From: Herbaspirillum seropedicae
Lineage (GTDB): Bacteria; Pseudomonadota; Gammaproteobacteria; Burkholderiales; Burkholderiaceae_D
Assembly (NCBI RefSeq): GCF_001040945.1
Contig: NZ_CP011930.1
Span: forward strand, 806,001 to 870,000
DNA: 64,000 nt
Direction: 5' to 3'
Below are positions 1-8,933 of this stretch, one piece after another (within the stretch, counting starts at the first letter, position 1; the number at the start of each line of letters is the position of its first letter). The notes beneath the pieces were generated by a model. It saw nothing but the letters and a program-made list of their open reading frames with translations. It made no database searches and was not told the origin of the DNA. A program made the position numbers and the translations under genes.

Positions 1-746
1 ACGATGTCGGTATAGCCGGCCAGGCCGTTCTCGGTGCCGCTGGTGAGCATCCAGTTCAAGCCCAGGTAGGCAAACAGCGCGATGAGCGCGAACAGCGAGC
101 CCACCGCCCACAGCGGCACATCGTTGCGCAGCTTGTTGACGATGGCGTCGGGCCGCGCCCAATGCGGTGCGAAACCGGCGCTCTTGCCTTTCATGTGGGC
201 GATTTCATCGCCCAGGCGGGCGGTGAGGTAGCCGAGCTTTTCCGGCCCCTCCAGCGCGTACTTGCCCTGGAAACCCAGCAGCAGGCACATGTGGAACACT
301 TCCAGCGCCTGCACGTGGGCGTTGCCGCGCACCCGCAGGTCTTCCAGCTGCTTGAAGAAATTCTCGCCGGCCAGTTGGTCGCCGAACATGGTCAGCTGCA
401 GCGGACGCCGTTCCCAGGCATCGCGGATGGTGAAGTTGGAGCGCAGGATGATTTCATCCACCGAGGCGCAGAACGCATACTTGGCGGCGTAGACGTCTTC
501 CGGCGAGACATCCAGCTTCTTGGCGTTGCGCTCCACGTCACCCAGGAATTTCTGCATCTTGATGGCGAAGGAGGCCTCATCCAGCGGTGCGTTGCCATTC
601 CTGAGCATGAACAAGGCATAGAAGCCGTCATACATCAGGTCCAGCAGCGAATTGGCCTTTACCGGCGCGCTGGCCGAGGTCGGCGATGGAGAGGAGGACG
701 GGAAGCTGTCCTGGTCGAGCAGGGAGGGGGCCGAGGTCATGTTCAT
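1..746 (-). CDS. tssL: T6SS inner-membrane protein TssL (DotU), 3' end cut by window edge
   Basis: TssL is the DotU-type cytoplasmic/inner-membrane subunit of the TssJLM complex that anchors the T6SS baseplate. Translating the minus strand from ATG at 746 gives about 248 residues: a Ser/Pro-rich start, then the helical DotU domain (LLDLMYDGFYALF; FCASVDEIIL; FHMCLLLGFQGKY) and one hydrophobic membrane segment near the visible end (VPLWAVGSLFALIALFAYLG). The start overlaps the tssK stop as ATGA, and a second ATG at 740 is possible. Because the C-terminus is outside the window, I cannot tell whether a peptidoglycan-binding OmpA domain follows. Family assignment is secure. Confidence 0.93.
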   Translation of the reverse strand, partial: MNMTSAPSLLDQDSFPSSSPSPTSASAPVKANSLLDLMYDGFYALFMLRNGNAPLDEASFAIKMQKFLGDVERNAKKLDVSPEDVYAAKYAFCASVDEIILRSNFTIRDAWERRPLQLTMFGDQLAGENFFKQLEDLRVRGNAHVQALEVFHMCLLLGFQGKYALEGPEKLGYLTARLGDEIAHMKGKSAGFAPHWARPDAIVNKLRNDVPLWAVGSLFALIALFAYLGLNWMLTSGTENGLAGYTDI

Positions 747-2089
747 TGGGTCACCGCCAACAGTTCAAGTTTCAGATCCCGGATACCCGCCGGGACATAG
801 ATGCAGATCGATTGCGCCTGCAACATGCGCTCGTACATGGCGCCCTTGTTCTCCAGCGCGAAGTAGTAGGTATCCGGCCGCACCGGCAGCGCCGCAGGCA
901 CTTGCGGCGAGTGCACCAGCTTCACGCCCGGCAGCGCGGCCAGCACGAACTTCTCGACATCGTCCGGCGCGCCGATCTTGAAGCGCAGCGGCACCACATC
1001 GACCAGTTCGATGGCCGGCAGGTCGGCGTTGACGGCCAGGTAGAAATTGGTCTTCTCGTCGATCTTGCCCGAGTCCAGCATGCCCAGGTGATATGACGGC
1101 TTGGTCTCGTTGAGGGCGATGGCGAAGTAGCGCGAGGAAATCACGGTGTCGAGCAATTCGCGGATGATGCCATCCAGGCGCGCGAAGGCCGGACCTGGAT
1201 CCTGGTGATCATAGGCCGGCAGGTCGGCCAGCGCGACGCTGCGCGAGAAGGTCATCAGCGAGCCGCCCAGGGTCAGCAACTGTTCGTAGAGACGTTCCGG
1301 GTGCAGCAAGGGATTGTGGAGGTAATGCGACAGGCTGGCATAGGCCGTGCTGGCGGTGTGCAGCAGCCAGAACGAGGTGATGTCGCCGGAGCGGAATTCC
1401 ACCACGCTCTTGCTGGGCTCGCGGTGATGGCCGTAGAGCGCGCTGACCTTGGCCTGCAGCGCATCCATCAGGCGGCGCAGGCGCAGCAGCAAGAGCGGCG
1501 CGGCGTGCACCGACAGGCTGGGCGGCACGAAATTGGGATCCATCTCGAAGCCCGAGGAATTGGAACGACGCAGGCGCACGATGGGGATGCAGACCAGCGA
1601 GTCGCGCGGTTCGTTTTCCGAGACCAGGCGCACCGCCTTCTTCAGGTAGCTCATCTCAGCCTTGGCGGCCTCGGTGAACAGATCGGGGGTCTCGCTATTG
1701 TCCAGCAGATAACGATTGGACTGGTTGCCGCCAGCGGCCTGGGCGAAGTTGCTGCCGAAGCTCTTCATTGCCGGCAGCGCCGCATAGAAGGTGACCGACT
1801 GCTGCGTCAGGGCGATCTCACCCAGCTCGATGGGATCGGGCAGGTCGTCGCCATCGGGCGCCTTGTAGATCTCGCCATCCTGGAAGATCAGCGACAGCTC
1901 CAGGATGCGCAGGGTATTGTTGTTCAGTGCATCGCGGTCCACCTGCAGGGCCGAGACGCCCCAGCAATAGGGATGCAGGGCCGAGGCGGTCTGGCGCAGC
2001 CGGGTCTCGTGATAGAGGTCTTGGCGCTGGAAGTGCTGCGGCCGCAGGAACAGGCCTTCTCCCCACAGGACTTTATTGGAATGATTCAC
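743..2089 (-). CDS. tssK: T6SS baseplate protein TssK
   Basis: TssK is the trimeric baseplate protein that connects the TssJLM membrane complex with the TssEFG wedge. The 448-residue product starts with the family signature (KVLWGEGLFLRPQHFQRQD) and has the normal family length. It lies in the minus-strand tssJ-tssK-tssL operon, with about 100 bp to tssJ and a 4-base overlap with tssL, so TssK and TssL are probably translationally coupled. Nothing is truncated or odd. Confidence 0.97.
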   Translation of the reverse strand: MNHSNKVLWGEGLFLRPQHFQRQDLYHETRLRQTASALHPYCWGVSALQVDRDALNNNTLRILELSLIFQDGEIYKAPDGDDLPDPIELGEIALTQQSVTFYAALPAMKSFGSNFAQAAGGNQSNRYLLDNSETPDLFTEAAKAEMSYLKKAVRLVSENEPRDSLVCIPIVRLRRSNSSGFEMDPNFVPPSLSVHAAPLLLLRLRRLMDALQAKVSALYGHHREPSKSVVEFRSGDITSFWLLHTASTAYASLSHYLHNPLLHPERLYEQLLTLGGSLMTFSRSVALADLPAYDHQDPGPAFARLDGIIRELLDTVISSRYFAIALNETKPSYHLGMLDSGKIDEKTNFYLAVNADLPAIELVDVVPLRFKIGAPDDVEKFVLAALPGVKLVHSPQVPAALPVRPDTYYFALENKGAMYERMLQAQSICIYVPAGIRDLKLELLAVTQ

Positions 2090-2186
2090 TTGTATTGCCC
2101 CATTTGACGTGATGATGTTGTTATTGCTGTCATGTCCGTACTTCGTACTTCAAAGCTCTTCAATGGCCCATCGGCGGTCCTGCTGA

Positions 2187-2825
2187 TCAGCTTGACGGGC
2201 ACTGCACCGGCGCCAGCATCAGGTTCTTCTCCAGCGGCTGGCCCTGGGCGTCGATGGCGGCGGCGCCCGCCCCGACGGTGACGGAACAGGACTGCAAGCC
2301 GACGGTGATGCCGCTCTTTTCGCTCTCGTCCGCCTTGAAAGCCAGGCGCCAGCGTTGCTGGGCGGGATTGACGTACAGCGCCACCACGCCAACGTAACCG
2401 GCTTCGTAACTGACTTTCTCGACCGCTTCGTAACGCTGGCCGGGCACCAGTGTAACTTCCTTGACCTCCAGAAGATCAGCCCCGAGCAGCTCCTTTTCCT
2501 TTTGCGGACTTAGAAACGTCTCATATGACGCCTGCTGGAAACTAATGTTCTGCTTGAGCTTATAAATTTTTACGACCAGGGCCAGCGGCCGCTTCTGCGC
2601 ATCCAGGTTGAGCGCCTTGGAAGCGTGCAGCTTGATGAAGACCGAGCGGGGCTGCTTCATCGAATCCGGGACTTCAGGTGCATCGGGCTTCTTCAGGCCC
2701 AGCGCCTCCATTGTCGACTTGGCAACCTGCCCTACGGCAGAGGCTGCGCCGACGGCGGCGCAGCCGGAAAGGGAAAAAATAACAGTCCCGATGGCCAGGC
2801 TGTTAGTAATCGATGGTCTTTTCAA
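2187..2825 (-). CDS. tssJ: T6SS outer-membrane lipoprotein TssJ
   Basis: TssJ is the lipoprotein that anchors TssM to the outer membrane. The frame is open to a GTG at 2873, but a TTG at 2825 gives a typical 21-residue lipoprotein signal (KRPSITN, hydrophobic core, lipobox LSGC) and has a GGGG run about 10 bases upstream, so I prefer it. The mature domain has the TssJ pattern (KLHASKALNLDAQKRPLALVVKIY; the L-x-P-G region near VTLVPGQRYE). It is first gene of the minus-strand tssJKL operon and is divergent from the sheath operon. The start codon is the only uncertain point. Confidence 0.92.
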   Translation of the reverse strand: MKRPSITNSLAIGTVIFSLSGCAAVGAASAVGQVAKSTMEALGLKKPDAPEVPDSMKQPRSVFIKLHASKALNLDAQKRPLALVVKIYKLKQNISFQQASYETFLSPQKEKELLGADLLEVKEVTLVPGQRYEAVEKVSYEAGYVGVVALYVNPAQQRWRLAFKADESEKSGITVGLQSCSVTVGAGAAAIDAQGQPLEKNLMLAPVQCPSS

Positions 2826-3049
2826 CTCTGCCCCGTGCGTTTTATTTGTGTAAGCGGGAGGTGCCTGATGCACTCGATTTAGAAAGTTTTTACATATTGC
2901 GGAACTGGACCGCTACTGTTCTGTCTATGCGATACGTTTGAGCAACATTAAGTTCAACTTACGAAAAACAATTAACTTAAAAACTTAAAACTTAATTAAT
3001 TAGTTGGTTGCCAGCCTCATCAACCGGCTGGTCGCGATTGGAGCGCGGG

Positions 3050-3127
3050 ATGGATAAAAAGTGCATTTTTTCGCACAAATTTTCGCGCAACGGTCGCTCA
3101 GGGAATTCATTGATGTCTCAACAGTAA
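3050..3127 (+). CDS. Possible 25-codon leader peptide ahead of the T6SS operon
   Basis: ATG at 3050 opens a 25-codon frame (MDKKCIFSHKF...) ending at TAA 3125-3127. A GGAG at 3040-3043 sits 6 bases before the start. It lies in the 346-bp divergent region between tssJ and the lipoprotein gene, 33 bases before a perfect terminator hairpin. Such a placement is typical of transcription attenuators, but the peptide has no obvious run of a regulatory amino acid, and the frame is short enough to occur by chance. Confidence 0.35.
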   Translation: MDKKCIFSHKFSRNGRSGNSLMSQQ

Positions 3128-3160
3128 GCGTTCGGAGATCTCCGGGTGCTGCATGGATCG

Positions 3161-3192
3161 TCTGCGCGCCCTGCGCGCAGATGTTTTTTTTT
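3161..3192 (+). terminator. Intrinsic terminator in the leader of the T6SS sheath operon
   Basis: A perfect 9-bp inverted repeat (TCTGCGCGC, loop CCT, GCGCGCAGA; 3161-3181) is followed by TG and nine T residues (3184-3192). It lies only 11 bases before the ribosome-binding site AAAGGAG (3204-3210) of the lipoprotein gene at 3220. No plus-strand gene of normal size lies upstream, so it would act on the leader transcript of the T6SS operon, as an attenuator or as a shield against read-through. Confidence 0.8.
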
Positions 3193-3219
3193 GTCGAAAA
3201 ACAAAAGGAGTAATCCCGC

Positions 3220-3849
3220 ATGCGCATTAACACAATAAAAACAGGCCTGGTCATCCCGGCATTACTGCTTGCCGTCCTCAGCGGCTGCGCCAATACCTCA
3301 TCCAAGCCCGGCCCGGAAGACGAGGCCAAGAACACCCTGGAAAGCGGCGTGGCCAAGGCCAATGCCGCCCAGACCGAAGGCAAGACCGATGAAGCCGTCT
3401 CGGTGCTGAAGGTGGTGGCGGCCCGTTTCCCTGCTGACAAGACCCCGTGGGTGCGCATTGCCCAGATCCGCTTCGACAGCGGCGACTACAGCGACGCCAT
3501 CGTCAACGCCCAGGAAGCCCTCAAGCGTGACCCCACCGACAAGGTGGCCAACAGCATCGTGACCGTGGCCAGCCTGCGCCTGGCGACCAAGGCGCTGGGC
3601 GACCTGCGCACCCAGAACGCCCTGAACGGCTCGGTCAAGACCGAAGCCCAGGACCTGACCAAGATCCTGCGCGAAAGCCTGGGTGAAGCCGCCCTGGTGC
3701 CGCCGCCGGCCAAGCCCCCGGTGGCCAAGCGTGGCCGCGTGCAACGCAAGGCCGCGCCCCAGCCGGCCGCCCCTGACAACGACGACGCTGGCGGCAGTGC
3801 GCCCAGCAGCGGTGGCAGCGGCCCCAATCCCTTCGGCAACCTGAAGTGA
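3220..3849 (+). CDS. TPR lipoprotein of the T6SS locus (TagM-like)
   Basis: This is a 209-residue lipoprotein: signal peptide with lipobox VLSGC (residues about 16-22), then helical TPR-type repeats (TDEAVSVLKVVAARFP; DYSDAIVNAQEALKRDP), and a Pro/Lys/Gly-rich tail ending NPFGNLK. A TPR lipoprotein gene just upstream of tssB is found in Burkholderia-type T6SS loci, where I recall the name tagM. I infer a periplasmic, outer-membrane-anchored accessory role. The start is supported by AAAGGAG 9 bases upstream. It is first gene of the sheath operon, directly after a terminator hairpin. Confidence 0.8.
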   Translation: MRINTIKTGLVIPALLLAVLSGCANTSSKPGPEDEAKNTLESGVAKANAAQTEGKTDEAVSVLKVVAARFPADKTPWVRIAQIRFDSGDYSDAIVNAQEALKRDPTDKVANSIVTVASLRLATKALGDLRTQNALNGSVKTEAQDLTKILRESLGEAALVPPPAKPPVAKRGRVQRKAAPQPAAPDNDDAGGSAPSSGGSGPNPFGNLK

Positions 3850-3933
3850 AGCAGTGCGGGCGGGAGCCTGCTCCCGCCTCCAGAAAGGCCTCATCGCGGT
3901 GGGGCGTCCTAATCCCTTAGCAGCGGAGCAGTC

Positions 3934-4434
3934 ATGGCAAAAAGAGAAAGCATCCAGAAGAAACTCCAGAAGGTCCGTCCCCCGCGTGTGCAGATGACCT
4001 ATGACGTCGAGATCGGCGACGCGATCGAGAAGAAGGAACTGGCCTTCGTCACCGGCGTGGTCGGTGATTTCGGCGGCAATTCGGAAGTGCCGCAGCCGCG
4101 CCTGAAGGACCGCAAGTTCGTCAATGTCGATCCCGACAATTTCGATGAGGTCATGAAGGCCATCGAACCACGCGCCGTCTATCGCGTGCCCAACGAACTT
4201 TCCGACAAGGGCGGCGAATTCGCGGTGGAACTGAAGTTCCGCTCGATGGAGGATTTCCGTCCCGAGGCGGTGGTGCAACAGGTCGAACCGCTGCGCAAGC
4301 TGCTCGAAGCCCGCACCAAGCTGGCCGACCTGCGTAACAAGATCGCCGGCAACGACAAGCTGGAAGACATCCTCAACGATGTGCTCAACAGTACCGAAAA
4401 GCTCGCCGAGCTGCGTCAGCAAACCAACAAGTAA
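3934..4434 (+). CDS. tssB: T6SS sheath small subunit TssB
   Basis: TssB pairs with TssC to build the contractile sheath. The 166-residue product has the family start (ESIQKKLQKVRPPRVQMTYDVE), the conserved FVTGVVGDFGG stretch, and a C-terminal helix (LADLRNKIAGNDKLEDILNDVL). Length is normal. It follows the lipoprotein gene by 84 bp and precedes tssC by 11 bp, in the standard B-C-hcp order. Confidence 0.98.
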   Translation: MAKRESIQKKLQKVRPPRVQMTYDVEIGDAIEKKELAFVTGVVGDFGGNSEVPQPRLKDRKFVNVDPDNFDEVMKAIEPRAVYRVPNELSDKGGEFAVELKFRSMEDFRPEAVVQQVEPLRKLLEARTKLADLRNKIAGNDKLEDILNDVLNSTEKLAELRQQTNK

Positions 4435-4445
4435 AAGAGAACGCC

Positions 4446-5933
4446 ATGTCCGCTCAACTCCATTCCGAAACGGCAGCTGCCCCCGCAGCGGCCAGCGCCA
4501 GCCTGCTGGACGATATCGTCGAACAGAGCAAGGTCGCCAAGTCCGCCTCTGAACATGACCGTGCCAAGGACCTCATCACCGAACTGGTGAACCAGGTCAT
4601 GGAGGGGACGGTGGTGGTCTCCAGCAATCTCTCGGCGACGCTGGATGCCCGTATTGCAGAGCTGGACAAGTTGATCTCCAGCCAGGTCAGCGCCATCATG
4701 CACGCGCCGGAATTCCAGAAGCTGGAAGGCAGCTGGACCGGCCTGAACTACCTGGTGCGCAACACCACGGTGGGCGAGAACCAGAAGATCAAGATCCTCA
4801 ACGCCACCAAGAAGGAACTGGTCAAGGACTTCAACTCCGCACTGGAATTCGACCAGAGCGCCATGTTCAAGAAGGTCTACGAAGAAGAATTCGGCACCTT
4901 CGGTGGCGCTCCCTTCGGCGTGCTGCTGGGCGATTTCGAGATCACCCGCCAGCCCGAGGACATGTATTTCATCGAGCAGATGTCGCGCATTGCCGCGGCC
5001 TCGCACGCGCCCTTCGTCACGGCCGCCTCGCCCGAACTGTTCGGCCTGGAGTCCTATGCCGACCTGGGCAAGCCGCGCGACCTCTCCAAGGTCTTCGATA
5101 CGGTGGAATACGCCAAGTGGAAGTCCTTCCGGGAATCCGAGGATTCCCGCTATGTCGGCCTGACCCTGCCGCGCTTCCTGGGCCGCCTGCCGTTCAACCC
5201 CAAGGATGGCACCACGGTCGAAGGCTTCAATTTCGTCGAGGACGTCGACGGCAGCGACCATTCCAAATACCTCTGGTGCAACGCCGCCTACGCCTTCGGC
5301 ACCAAGCTGACCAAGGCCTTCGAGGACTTCGGCTGGTGCGCGGCGATTCGCGGTGTGGAAGGCGGCGGCCTGGTGGAAGACCTGCCGACCCACACCTTCA
5401 AGACCGACGAGGGCGAAGTGGCGCTGAAGTGCCCCACCGAAATCGCCATCACCGACCGCCGTGAAAAGGAGCTCTCCGACCTGGGCTTCATCTCGCTGGT
5501 GCATTGCAAGAACACCGACTACGCCGCCTTCTTCGGCGCGCAGTCCGCGCAGAAGCCGAAGAAGTACAACACCGATTCGGCCAACGCCAATGCAGTCCTG
5601 TCGTCCCAGCTGCAATACATCTTCGCCGTCTCGCGCATCGCCCACTACATGAAATCGATGATGCGCGACAAGATCGGCAGCTTTGCCGCTGCCTCCAACG
5701 TGGAAGATTTCCTCAATCGCTGGATCTCCCAATACGTGCTGCTGGATGACAATGCCACGCAGGAAGCCAAGGCGCAGTTCCCGTTGCGCGAGGCTTCGGT
5801 ACAGGTGTCGGAAGTGCCGGGACGGCCGGGCGTCTATCGCGCCGTGTCGTTCCTGCGTCCGCATTTTCAGCTGGATGAACTGTCTGTGTCGCTGCGCCTG
5901 GTGGCGGAGCTGCCGCAGGCCGGCAAGTCCTGA
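4446..5933 (+). CDS. tssC: T6SS sheath large subunit TssC
   Basis: TssC is the main sheath subunit, depolymerised after contraction by ClpV. The 495-residue product shows the family core (LEGSWTGLNYLVRNT; FGVLLGDFEI; RFLGRLPF; FGWCAAIRGVEGGG) and the conserved C-terminal part (YMKSMMRDKIGS; VSVSLRL-like end LSVSLRLVAELP). Length is normal. It lies 11 bp after tssB and 32 bp before hcp. Confidence 0.98.
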   Translation: MSAQLHSETAAAPAAASASLLDDIVEQSKVAKSASEHDRAKDLITELVNQVMEGTVVVSSNLSATLDARIAELDKLISSQVSAIMHAPEFQKLEGSWTGLNYLVRNTTVGENQKIKILNATKKELVKDFNSALEFDQSAMFKKVYEEEFGTFGGAPFGVLLGDFEITRQPEDMYFIEQMSRIAAASHAPFVTAASPELFGLESYADLGKPRDLSKVFDTVEYAKWKSFRESEDSRYVGLTLPRFLGRLPFNPKDGTTVEGFNFVEDVDGSDHSKYLWCNAAYAFGTKLTKAFEDFGWCAAIRGVEGGGLVEDLPTHTFKTDEGEVALKCPTEIAITDRREKELSDLGFISLVHCKNTDYAAFFGAQSAQKPKKYNTDSANANAVLSSQLQYIFAVSRIAHYMKSMMRDKIGSFAAASNVEDFLNRWISQYVLLDDNATQEAKAQFPLREASVQVSEVPGRPGVYRAVSFLRPHFQLDELSVSLRLVAELPQAGKS

Positions 5934-5965
5934 TTTTTCCCTCCCTCACACTTACAGGATAAGTT

Positions 5966-6457
5966 ATGGCAATTGACGTCTACCTCCAAATCGACGGTAT
6001 CAAGGGCGAATCGACCGATGATCTGCACAAGGACTGGATCGAGTGCAAGACCGTCGACTGGGAAGTCCTGCAGCCCAAGTCGGCTACGGCCTCCACCGGT
6101 GGCGGCCACACCGCCGAGCGCTGCGAGCACAAGGATATCGTCTTCACCAAGGTCGCCGACCTGGCTTCCCCGCTGCTGCTGCAGAACTCGTCCTCGGGCA
6201 AGACCATCCCCAAGGCCAAGTTCGAATTCATGCGCGCCGACGGCAAGGGCGAGCGCGTGCGCTACTTCGAGATCGAACTGACCAACGTGATGATCAGCAG
6301 CGTCAAGCCCAGCATCGAGTCCGGCGAGATCCTCAACGAAACCGTCGGCCTGAAGTACTCCACCGTCAAGTGGAAGTACACCCAGCAGAAGAAGGATGGC
6401 GGCACCGCCGGCAACACCTCGGGCGGCTGGGACCTGTCGACCAACAAGGTCATCTGA
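5966..6457 (+). CDS. hcp: T6SS inner-tube protein Hcp (TssD)
   Basis: Hcp hexamers stack into the inner tube that is expelled with VgrG and PAAR and can chaperone effectors. The 163-residue product has the typical start (AIDVYLQIDGIKGES) and end (YSTVKWKYTQQKKDG...GWDLSTNKV). It is the only hcp in the window and has no fused effector domain. A stem-loop in the 142-bp gap to tssE may raise its transcript level relative to the downstream genes. Confidence 0.97.
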   Translation: MAIDVYLQIDGIKGESTDDLHKDWIECKTVDWEVLQPKSATASTGGGHTAERCEHKDIVFTKVADLASPLLLQNSSSGKTIPKAKFEFMRADGKGERVRYFEIELTNVMISSVKPSIESGEILNETVGLKYSTVKWKYTQQKKDGGTAGNTSGGWDLSTNKVI

Positions 6458-6516
6458 TCCCTGGCTGTACCTGCGTGCGCAGCCGTCCTGGACGGTGGCG
6501 CACGCGCTGTTGCAAG

Positions 6517-6548
6517 AGACCCGCGGCGGCGGCAGCGCCAGCGGGTCT
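6517..6548 (+). other. Stem-loop between hcp and tssE
   Basis: AGACCCGC (6517-6524) and GCGGGTCT (6541-6548) form a perfect 8-bp stem with a 16-base loop. No clear T tract follows, so this looks more like a processing or stabilising hairpin or a weak terminator than a full stop. Its position after hcp fits the need for much more Hcp than TssE/F/G; that role is inference. Confidence 0.5.
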
Positions 6549-6599
6549 TGCTTGTTCCCGGCTGAATAATTCGAACACCTTAAACGTCGGATAAGGCAT

Positions 6600-7088
6600 A
6601 TGAAAGGCTTTGCTCCCAGCCTCTTTGACAGGCTCATGCACGAGAGCGACCGGGTGTCGCCCAATACCGTGGTCAGCCGCCTGTCGATCGAAGAACTCAA
6701 GGACGCCGTGGCCCGCGACCTCGAGGCCATGCTCAATACGCGCGCCGTGATCCCGGAACAGCTGTTCCGGCATTTTCCCGAATGCAGCAAATCCATCATT
6801 GCCTATGGTCTGAACGACTTCGCCGGCATGAGCCTGGCCAGCCTCGATGACCGCGCCGCCATCTGCCGCTCGCTGGAAGAGGCGATCGCCCGCCACGAGC
6901 CGCGCCTGCGCAATGTGCGCGCCTCCCTGGAGGTGCAGGAAGGCAGCATCAACCGTCTCAATTTCGCCATCAGCGCCTTGCTGGTCGTCAATGCGGCCCG
7001 CGAGGCGGTCAGCTTCGACGCCGTGCTGCAGCCTTCCAGCCTGCAGTATTCGATCAGCAAGGGGCGCGCCACGCGCATAGGAGTCTAA
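6600..7088 (+). CDS. tssE: T6SS baseplate protein TssE
   Basis: TssE is the gp25-like baseplate wedge subunit. The 162-residue product contains the gp25 pattern: SLFDRLMHES at the start, a central FPECSKSIIAYGLNDFAG, and the EPRLRNVRASLEV strand with the conserved acidic and arginine residues. Its stop is immediately followed by the tssF start at 7089. Length is normal. Confidence 0.96.
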   Translation: MKGFAPSLFDRLMHESDRVSPNTVVSRLSIEELKDAVARDLEAMLNTRAVIPEQLFRHFPECSKSIIAYGLNDFAGMSLASLDDRAAICRSLEEAIARHEPRLRNVRASLEVQEGSINRLNFAISALLVVNAAREAVSFDAVLQPSSLQYSISKGRATRIGV

Positions 7089-8933
7089 GTGCAAGAGCTG
7101 CTTCCCTACTATGAACGCGAACTGAGCTTCCTGCGGCGCTACTCGCGGGAGTTTTCCGAACGCTATCCCAAGATCGCCGGCAGCCTGCTGATGTCCGGCG
7201 AGGTCTGCGAAGACCCGCACATCGAGCGCATGATCCAGTCCTATGCCCTGCTCAATGCGCGCGTCTCCAAGCGGCTCGACGACGATTACCCGGAATTCAC
7301 CGAAGCCCTCTTCGAGGTGCTCTATCCGCACTACCTGCGGCCTTTCCCGTCCTGCTCGATTGCGCGCATGGATTACGCCGCCTCGGCCGCCCAGCTGACC
7401 ACGGCCAGCGTGATCCCGCGCGGCACCGCGCTGACCACGCGCCAGGTCAAGGGCGTGGCGTGCAAGTTCCAGACCGCCTACGACGTCACCGTAGCGCCGA
7501 TCCGCCTCTCGCACGCCACCTTCGCCCCCATCATCGAAGCCCCCGAGGCAGTCACGCTGCCGACCTCGGTGAGCTCGTCGCTGTCCATCGTCATCGACAC
7601 CACCTCGGAACAGCTCACGCTGGCGCAGCTGGGTCTGTCTTCGCTGCGCGTGTTCATCGATGGCGAGGCCTCGTTCTGCGCAGCCCTGCGTGACAGCCTG
7701 TTCATGCGCAGCGTAGCGGCCTGGGTCGAACTGCCCAACAGTGGCCGCTGGACTGCCTTGCGCAAGGTGCCGCTGGCCGAGGTGGGTTTTGCCGAAGACG
7801 ATGCGCTGATCGATTTCCCTGCGCGCTCGCACCCGGCCTATCGCCTGTTGACCGAATATTTCTGCTTCCCCGAGAAATTCAATTTCTTTGACCTGGACCT
7901 GGCGGCCATCCTGGCCTTGCTGCCCACCGGCACGCGCAAGTTCACGCTGCACCTGGGCTTGTCGGGCCTGCGCGCCGATTCTCACGTAGCCCGCCAACTG
8001 GGCGGCGTGAGCGCGGCCAATCTGCTGCTGGGCTGCACCCCCGTCATCAACCTGTTCCGCCAGCGCGGCGACCCGATCCGCCTGACCCATGCCGGCGCCT
8101 CCTATCCGGTGGTGCCGGACGCTCGTCGCGCCTTCGGTTATGAGGTCTATTCCATCGATTCGGTGCAACTGGTGCGGCAGACCCCGCAGGGCGAATCGGT
8201 GACCCAGTTCCGTCCCTTCTACTCGTTGCGCCATGGCCAGTCGCCGGAAAAGGAAGGGCACTACTGGGCCATGCGCCGCGACGAGCTGGTAGCCTTGAAG
8301 AGCCCCGGCTACGAGACCGAGATTTCCATCGTCGATATCGATTTCGATCCCGCCGAGGTAGAGACCGATACGCTGTCCATCGAACTGACCTGCACCAACC
8401 GCGACCTGCCAGCCTCGCTCACCTATGGCCTGCCGGGCGGCGATCTGCAGATGGAAGGCGGCGGACTGGTGCGTTCGGCCGCGCTGCTGCGCAAGCCCAC
8501 GCTGCCGGCGCGCTTCGAGCGCGGGCGCGGTGCGCACTGGCGGCTGATCTCGCATCTGTCGCTGAACCACCTCTCGCTCATGCGCGGCGGGCTGGAAGCC
8601 TTCCAGGAGATGCTCACCCTCTACGACCTGTCCAATTCGCCGATCTCGCAGCGCCAGATCGGCGCCATCGTGTCCATCGACCACAAGGCCAGCACCGCCT
8701 GGCTGCCTGGCAACCCCTTTGCCAGCCTGGTGCGGGGCATCGAGGTCAAGCTCACCGTCGATGAAGAGGGCTTCGTCGGTAGCGGACTGCATGCCTTTGC
8801 CGGCGTGATCGACCGCTTCCTGGGTCTGTACGTGCACGCCAACAGCTTTACGCAATTACGCGTGTTATCCAAACGCACCGCAGAGGAACTGCTGATATGC
8901 AAGCCACGCAGCGGCGATTTGAACCTAGCGTGA
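7089..8933 (+). CDS. tssF: T6SS baseplate protein TssF
   Basis: TssF forms the baseplate wedge with TssG and TssE. The 614-residue product has the family start (LLPYYERELSFLRRYSREFSERYPKIAG) and the signature FTEALFEVLYPHYLRPFPS. Translation begins at GTG 7089, directly abutting the tssE stop. The last 37 bases overlap the start of tssG, a tight coupling that is common for this pair. Confidence 0.98.
   Translation: MQELLPYYERELSFLRRYSREFSERYPKIAGSLLMSGEVCEDPHIERMIQSYALLNARVSKRLDDDYPEFTEALFEVLYPHYLRPFPSCSIARMDYAASAAQLTTASVIPRGTALTTRQVKGVACKFQTAYDVTVAPIRLSHATFAPIIEAPEAVTLPTSVSSSLSIVIDTTSEQLTLAQLGLSSLRVFIDGEASFCAALRDSLFMRSVAAWVELPNSGRWTALRKVPLAEVGFAEDDALIDFPARSHPAYRLLTEYFCFPEKFNFFDLDLAAILALLPTGTRKFTLHLGLSGLRADSHVARQLGGVSAANLLLGCTPVINLFRQRGDPIRLTHAGASYPVVPDARRAFGYEVYSIDSVQLVRQTPQGESVTQFRPFYSLRHGQSPEKEGHYWAMRRDELVALKSPGYETEISIVDIDFDPAEVETDTLSIELTCTNRDLPASLTYGLPGGDLQMEGGGLVRSAALLRKPTLPARFERGRGAHWRLISHLSLNHLSLMRGGLEAFQEMLTLYDLSNSPISQRQIGAIVSIDHKASTAWLPGNPFASLVRGIEVKLTVDEEGFVGSGLHAFAGVIDRFLGLYVHANSFTQLRVLSKRTAEELLICKPRSGDLNLA

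Noticed and set aside
3000..3458. 152-codon minus-strand frame overlapping the lipoprotein start
   Set aside because: It covers the terminator hairpin and the signal peptide of a well-supported plus-strand gene; a shadow frame.
6450..8855. 801-codon minus-strand open frame opposite tssE/tssF
   Set aside because: Long antisense frames are common opposite high-GC genes; tssE and tssF are certain by family motifs.
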